Below, piece after piece: positions 59,228 to 64,000 of a stretch of 64,000 nt of DNA. The notes below the pieces were generated by a model that worked only from the letters and a program-made list of their open reading frames with translations, did not search any database and was not told where the DNA came from. A program made the position numbers and the translations under genes. Positions within the stretch are counted from its first letter, which is position 1; every line of letters starts with the position of its first letter. This DNA is from Scandinavium goeteborgense (GTDB lineage Bacteria; Pseudomonadota; Gammaproteobacteria; Enterobacterales; Enterobacteriaceae): positions 3,949,177 through 4,013,176 of the forward strand of contig NZ_CP054058.1 of assembly GCF_003935895.2 (NCBI RefSeq). Direction: 5' to 3'.

Positions 59228-61027
59228 ATGTCAAATAGATTTCTACATGCACAAACCGTAATTACATCTCTCAGAGATAATGGTTATAGTAATACAGCTT
59301 ATGCTTTGGCTGAGCTTATTGATAATAGTCTACAAGCGAAAGCAACACGAGTTGAGTTAGGATTTATTGAGGAACAAGCAGAAACAGGGAAAAGAAAAAA
59401 TTTCTCTGTTGCTGGAATATCATTGTGGGATAATGGTATTGGTATGTCTCCTGAAACACTTCGTGTCGCTATGCAATTTGGTGGAGGGGAGCACAGGAAG
59501 GATACTGAGGGAATGGGTAAATTTGGTATGGGATTACCAAATAGCTCAATATCGCAATGTAAACGCGTTGATGTTTGGTCCTGGAAAAATGGAAGCATGC
59601 CATATCATACATTTCTTGATGTCGATGAAATGGCAAATGGAAAACTCGAAGAAGTACCGGAACCAGTTCAGGATGATATTCCTGAAATATACAAAAAATC
59701 TCATTTTGGTTCTATCCCACCATCAGGTACGTTTATTTTATGGAGCAAATTAGATAGACTAAACTGGAAAACTGGCAAATCCATTTTCACACATTGTGAT
59801 AAATTAGTCGGGCGACTCTACCGAAATTTTATACATTCTGATGAGATAAAAATAGAAAGTCGTACCTATCGACATTCTGGCGCCAATATGCTAAGCGTTT
59901 TAGAAAGTCGTCTATTTAAAGCAAATGACCCTATGTATTTGTTGAAGAATACTTCTTTGCCAGAGCTTCCGGGAGCATACAAAAACGAATCTTTCTTCGA
60001 GTTATTTGATGAGCAAGAAATTCCCTTATCTTATACCAATAGTGAAAATGAAGAAGTTAATGGAACTGTATATATACGGAGTTCAATAGTTAAAGAATCA
60101 ATTGCAAATGCCATTCTTGCATCCAGTACAACAAAACTTGGATATACCGATTGGGGGAAGGACTGTAAGAAAAATATTGGTGTTTCTATTGTCAGGGCGG
60201 GTCGCGAACTTGTCTTAAGAGATAGTTTCCTCAATCAAGGATTTAGGGACTATGAAGGTCGATTTATAGGAGTTGAAGTCTGTTTCCCACCAAGTTTAGA
60301 TGAACTTTTTGGAGTGACAAACAACAAGCAGGACGCAATTAACTTAATACCTTATGACAAAGAAAAAATGCGAGAGGAACTCGGGTTTGATTTATTGTCT
60401 GAATACATGAAAGATTTAGAAGATAATGATGATAATTTAGCACTTGTTTTAAAAGTCACTGACAATATAAAAAATATGGTAAAAGCAGTTGAGAAAAGAC
60501 TTGGTGATATAAACTTACTACCACGTAAGAATATTAGTGGTGCACCTACAGGGACTTCCCCTGCTGAAAAGGCAACTGCAGGCTCCAATTACCGAGAAAC
60601 GCATGGTAATAAGACTGATGATTATCAAAAACCTTTGAATAAACAGGAAGTAGAACAGATTATTAGTGATATAGGTCTTCCGCCAGAAGTGGCTAAAAGT
60701 ATTATCGAAAAAGAACTTAGGTTTTATATTGATTCGAAAGCTATGGATTCTGATGCTTTTTTTGATGTATCAACCCGAGCAGGTTTGACATTAGTTTTGT
60801 TTAATACCAATCATGTTTTCTATAATGAAATGATCGTAAAACTTCCCCCTCAGGAAAGAGAGACATTAGAAATTGTAATGGCTAGTTTTGCTCGCGTTAT
60901 GAATGAAGAGGGTCAGTCTGATGGAAAACTGAATTTCTTAAACAATATACGTAGAGCATGGGGAAAAGTAGTCACTGAGTTTATTAACGGGCCATCAGAA
61001 GAGGATATTGATCTTTTTGAATTATAA
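59228..61027 (+). CDS. GHKL/MORC-like ATPase (SspG-type effector candidate)
   Basis: A 599-residue protein with an N-terminal Bergerat ATP-binding fold: ELIDNSLQA (N box, 29-37), DNGIGM (68-73) and GMGKFGMGLPNSS (95-107). Such MORC/Hsp90-like ATPases open and close clamps on DNA. The C-terminal half is alpha-helical with a polar linker near residues 437-470. Its 3' end overlaps the PLD gene by 20 bases, and it is co-transcribed with the helicase. Confidence 0.83.
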   Translation: MSNRFLHAQTVITSLRDNGYSNTAYALAELIDNSLQAKATRVELGFIEEQAETGKRKNFSVAGISLWDNGIGMSPETLRVAMQFGGGEHRKDTEGMGKFGMGLPNSSISQCKRVDVWSWKNGSMPYHTFLDVDEMANGKLEEVPEPVQDDIPEIYKKSHFGSIPPSGTFILWSKLDRLNWKTGKSIFTHCDKLVGRLYRNFIHSDEIKIESRTYRHSGANMLSVLESRLFKANDPMYLLKNTSLPELPGAYKNESFFELFDEQEIPLSYTNSENEEVNGTVYIRSSIVKESIANAILASSTTKLGYTDWGKDCKKNIGVSIVRAGRELVLRDSFLNQGFRDYEGRFIGVEVCFPPSLDELFGVTNNKQDAINLIPYDKEKMREELGFDLLSEYMKDLEDNDDNLALVLKVTDNIKNMVKAVEKRLGDINLLPRKNISGAPTGTSPAEKATAGSNYRETHGNKTDDYQKPLNKQEVEQIISDIGLPPEVAKSIIEKELRFYIDSKAMDSDAFFDVSTRAGLTLVLFNTNHVFYNEMIVKLPPQERETLEIVMASFARVMNEEGQSDGKLNFLNNIRRAWGKVVTEFINGPSEEDIDLFEL

Positions 61028-61937
61028 TAAATTACTAACAGGTCAAGAGCTGGCAGAAAGAATGTCAGCTCAATTAAAAGACACAACTCACATTCGAATT
61101 GTGTCTGCCTACCTTACACATCCAGCTATTAATTGGTTGCAACAATATACAAAACTGAACAATATTATGATATTGGGAAGATTTCGTCCAATTGATTTTT
61201 TATCCGGGGCAAGTAATATATCAGCAATTGATTCAGCGTTGGATAGTGGATATAAAGTATACATGCTTGAAAATTTACATGCTAAAATTTATCAATTAGA
61301 CCAAAAATCCATATACACAGGAAGTGCAAATTTTACATCTAAGGGGTTAAGTTTATGCTCTACTCCAAATGAAGAAGCTGCAGTTGAATTACCTTATACC
61401 CTTGAAAATAATGCATATATAGATAAATTGTTTAGAGCTGCTATTTTTGTCGACGCTAATATCCTTGAGCAGATGAAAATGAAACTTGATGAATATCTGA
61501 CAGACTCGGATGAAAAAAAGTGTGATAAATGGGATATTAAATTTCCAAAAGTCATTACCGAGTTATTTATTTCAGATCTCCCCCTTTGCCCCCCCTTTGA
61601 TGATTGCGAACAGTATAAAACAAACACTAGTTTGGATTTTGCTAAAGTCTCTCTTGCTCTTGGAAATTTAGCAAACGCGTCTATTATATTTAAAAAAACC
61701 AAATGTTATCAATGGCTGCATGATAATGTCAGCTCTAATTATATGGATGGTATAAGATTCGGTGAATTATCCAAAATCATTCATGATGCAATAAAAGACG
61801 ATCCATCTCCATATAGAAAAAAAATCAAAGAATTGCAGGTTAATCTCCTAAATTATATAGAGTTACTTGCTTCAGATGTTTTTGAGATTCATCAACCAGG
61901 TGCACGTTCACAAGTCTTAAAATTTAAGGACTATTAA
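61008..61937 (+). CDS. Single-HKD phospholipase D-like nuclease (SspH-type effector candidate)
   Basis: 309 residues with one HKD motif: His91-x-Lys93, Asp98 and GSAN at 105-108 (HAKIYQLDQ...GSANFTSKGL). Enzymes with a single HKD work as dimers, often as nucleases. The second half (160-309) has no recognised motif. The probable start is TTG 61008, inside the preceding gene, so translation is coupled; a later TTG at 61017 is possible. It is a reasonable candidate for the DNA-damaging subunit of the SspFGH-like effector. Confidence 0.8.
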   Translation: MIFLNYNKLLTGQELAERMSAQLKDTTHIRIVSAYLTHPAINWLQQYTKLNNIMILGRFRPIDFLSGASNISAIDSALDSGYKVYMLENLHAKIYQLDQKSIYTGSANFTSKGLSLCSTPNEEAAVELPYTLENNAYIDKLFRAAIFVDANILEQMKMKLDEYLTDSDEKKCDKWDIKFPKVITELFISDLPLCPPFDDCEQYKTNTSLDFAKVSLALGNLANASIIFKKTKCYQWLHDNVSSNYMDGIRFGELSKIIHDAIKDDPSPYRKKIKELQVNLLNYIELLASDVFEIHQPGARSQVLKFKDY

Positions 61938-61940
61938 TCT

Positions 61941-63002
61941 ATGTTTGAATATTTTGATTATGCCGCATCGACACCTATTTCTGACATTGTTTTAGAAAGA
62001 ATGCAACCTTGGTTACAACACAATTTTTCTAATCCCTCAGCAGCTCATTCTTACGGTAAAAAAGCTTATGATGCTATTGAAGGTGCCAGGGCTATTATTG
62101 CAGATAAGATTGGAGCTATGCCTAGTGAAATTATTTTTACAAGTGGTGCAAGCGAGGCCAACAATCTTGCAATAAAAGGCATTGCGTTTAAGTATATTGA
62201 ACAAAAAGGTCATATCATTACATCTTCAATTGAGCATAAATGCATTCTTAATTGCTGTGCATTTCTCGAAAAAATAGGTTTTGAGGTGACTTATATAAAA
62301 CCAAACAATGATGGTTTAATAAGTATAGAGTCAGTTTTCGAGGCTATTCAACCAAATACAATTCTTATTTCTATTCACCATGTTAATAATGAGCTTGGTT
62401 GCATCCAGCCTATAGCCGACATTGGTCACATTGCTTTTGACAATAATATTCTTTTTCATACTGACGCTGCTCAGAGCTTTTGTAAGTTAGATATTGATGT
62501 TGATACTATGAACCTTGATATGTTCTCTTTATCTGGTCATAAAATATTCGGCCCAAAAGGTATAGGTGCGCTTTATATTCGAGATTCTCGAGAGTCAGGA
62601 CTAATACCTTTGATCCATGGGGGCGGACAAGAACTAGGTCTGCGTGGAGGAACATATCCTACTCCTCTTATAGTAGGTTTAGGTGCGGCTGTGGAAAATT
62701 TCCCTAAAACTCCAAACCAGCTACAATATGAATTTGAGAAAAGTATTGCACGCTATACTTTCTTGAGAAATGGTGGGACTAATGTAGTTCCAACGATTTG
62801 GAATATAACATTTAACAATGATGATGAAGTTAAACGCTTTACACATAATCAATCGTGGTTGATATCTCAAGGCTCAGCATGCAATGCCATGTCTAATATA
62901 CCGTCTCATGTGCTAACCTCAATCGGCTTCGATGAAGAAAAAGCCAGAAGAACTTTTAGAATCAGTCTTCCACCATATCATATCAACGACGAACTATCGT
63001 GA
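61941..63002 (+). CDS. sspA: Cysteine desulfurase (SspA/DndA/IscS type)
   Basis: A 353-residue PLP enzyme that takes sulfur from cysteine as a persulfide. TSGASEANNLAIKG binds PLP phosphate, SLSGHKIFGPKG carries the PLP lysine (Lys201) and SQGSACNAMS carries the active cysteine (Cys314). It supplies sulfur for phosphorothioate in Ssp/Dnd systems. It follows the PLD gene by 3 bases. It ends about 20-40 residues earlier than typical relatives, lacking the usual final helix, and its last 20 bases overlap the convergent gene. Confidence 0.88.
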   Translation: MFEYFDYAASTPISDIVLERMQPWLQHNFSNPSAAHSYGKKAYDAIEGARAIIADKIGAMPSEIIFTSGASEANNLAIKGIAFKYIEQKGHIITSSIEHKCILNCCAFLEKIGFEVTYIKPNNDGLISIESVFEAIQPNTILISIHHVNNELGCIQPIADIGHIAFDNNILFHTDAAQSFCKLDIDVDTMNLDMFSLSGHKIFGPKGIGALYIRDSRESGLIPLIHGGGQELGLRGGTYPTPLIVGLGAAVENFPKTPNQLQYEFEKSIARYTFLRNGGTNVVPTIWNITFNNDDEVKRFTHNQSWLISQGSACNAMSNIPSHVLTSIGFDEEKARRTFRISLPPYHINDELS

Positions 63003-64000
63003 ACCCTTTTACCTTTTTTTCCGAAATGTTTAGTAAGTCATCATACTCATGCCTATTAAAAATAACTTCCTCTTTATCATTTATATTTAAGAGCTTTGAC
63101 AGTTTTCTATTGAAGCTCATTTGTCTCTCATAATCCTTATGTTTGCTATCTATCAAGAGATGCTTATTCAATAGCGGAGGCCTTTTACTTTCCTCTGTAT
63201 AATCGAAGAAATCTATATCCTGATCGGCCATTTTAATTTTAACCCTCTCAGTTAAGAAGGGTACTGATTTTCGAAAATCATCATATGCTGTTAATGTTAA
63301 TTTACCGGAAGTTATATGTATTTTAATAAGATCAATATGTTCATCTAAATCACCATATATTTGCAAGCCAGCCCCAACATATACTCTAAGTAGTAGAGGT
63401 AATTCATTTAAGTAGTCTCGATGTAAAATCAATGAATGACCTTTATTTAATAAACTTGCGGGTAGTATTGAGTGTGCCTTTTCACACTGCTCTCTTATCA
63501 ACAGAGTATCAGCAATCGAGAATAATAAATTCTCAGCAAATTTTATTGCTATATGATAATCATTAAAAAAGCCTTTTATGTCTCTCTTAAGTGCTTCTGG
63601 TTGTCGACTGTAGGTTTTCCTTTTACCAAACAGTTCCATCGAAAAATATAACAAGAGATCTTCTTTCCTTCGAGTTTCGGCTTGCTCAAATTCGGTTGTG
63701 TTATAAATCTCACGGATCACAGAGAAAGTTTTTTTATGCGAGCCAATCAGTTCTTTTATTTTTTCTGACTGCTGAAATTCATCTTTAAGTGGGATGCGCC
63801 CTAGTATTAAGCATTTTTTCCAAAATGAGTCGAAAACATCTTTGTTCTTTAAAACGATCAGGTCGGTATGTTTTTTATTACTTAAAGGCTCTGCGGATGT
63901 AAGTTGCTGCCATTTATAAATTCTTTTATATTTATTTTGCAGATATAGTTGCTCTTCAATTTTGTCTTTAAACACATAAAAAATGCCAGGAGCCACTGAT
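62983..64000 (-). CDS. Dnd/phosphorothioation-associated putative methyltransferase, C-terminal part (cut by window edge)
   Basis: At least 338 residues of open frame run off the window; a GTG at 63996 is in frame but looks internal. Conserved patterns of the DNA-phosphorothioation-associated putative methyltransferase family are recognisable by memory. They are [83 protein letters not shown] and RPPLLNKHLL. The part seen lacks the SAM-binding domain, which would lie upstream, outside the window. It converges on the desulfurase with a 20-base overlap. Confidence 0.7.
   Translation of the reverse strand, partial: SVAPGIFYVFKDKIEEQLYLQNKYKRIYKWQQLTSAEPLSNKKHTDLIVLKNKDVFDSFWKKCLILGRIPLKDEFQQSEKIKELIGSHKKTFSVIREIYNTTEFEQAETRRKEDLLLYFSMELFGKRKTYSRQPEALKRDIKGFFNDYHIAIKFAENLLFSIADTLLIREQCEKAHSILPASLLNKGHSLILHRDYLNELPLLLRVYVGAGLQIYGDLDEHIDLIKIHITSGKLTLTAYDDFRKSVPFLTERVKIKMADQDIDFFDYTEESKRPPLLNKHLLIDSKHKDYERQMSFNRKLSKLLNINDKEEVIFNRHEYDDLLNISEKKVKGFTIVRR

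Overview
The window is chromosomal DNA from a member of the Enterobacteriaceae. Proteins, operon order and gene overlaps follow the E. coli/Salmonella segment deoC - yjjI/yjjW - yjjV/yjjU - ytjA/osmY - prfC - yjjG - rimI/holD - rsmC - leu tRNAs - yjjZ - fhuF - yjjQ/bglJ - yjjP/yjjB - dnaT/dnaC - yjjA - opgB - tsr - btsT/yjiX/yjiA, followed by yjiN and yjiS/yjiR. A chromosomal-type fosA, a pobA gene with an AraC regulator and a xap-like cluster point to the Enterobacter/Leclercia/Lelliottia neighbourhood rather than E. coli. The species cannot be fixed from the sequence alone.

Bases 1-46700 are mainly backbone, with GC-rich enterobacterial coding style and REP elements between operons. From left to right they hold: nucleoside catabolism and a glycyl-radical enzyme pair (deoC, yjjI, yjjW, a CNT nucleoside transporter); hydrolases and stress proteins (yjjV, yjjU, ytjA, osmY); translation and replication functions (prfC, rimI, holD, rsmC, three tRNA-Leu genes, dnaT, dnaC); Fur-linked genes (yjjZ, fhuF) around a diguanylate cyclase; an orphan PTS EIIC with a large palindromic operator; the bglJ/yjjQ regulators; 4-hydroxybenzoate oxidation (pobA); opgB, tsr and btsT-yjiX-yjiA; a phytase-like secreted protein with a three-repeat Pho box; a xapA/TsgA-like/XapR cluster; a Kup-type potassium transporter; yjiN; a MarR-controlled HlyD/DUF2955 efflux pair; and yjiS/yjiR.

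Bases 46800-51700 are a patchwork of accessory DNA. Two orphan Hcp (type VI secretion tube) cassettes face each other, each with small cargo-like genes upstream of hcp, and a fosA fosfomycin-resistance gene sits between them. A Ner-like and an XRE-like regulator follow.

Bases 51740-64000 are AT-rich and form a phage-defence island based on DNA phosphorothioation. On the minus strand are sspB (DUF4007), sspC (large P-loop ATPase) and sspD (PAPS-reductase-like). Divergently, on the plus strand, lies a tightly packed four-gene operon: DEAH helicase, GHKL ATPase, single-HKD phospholipase-D-like nuclease and cysteine desulfurase. This matches the SspBCD modification module paired with an SspFGH-type effector, with the SspA/DndA-like sulfur donor placed at the end of the effector operon. 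A convergent gene cut off by the window end looks like the C-terminal part of the Dnd-associated putative methyltransferase. The island lies beyond yjiS/yjiR, in the chromosomal neighbourhood where E. coli K-12 carries its hsd/mcr/mrr immigration control region.
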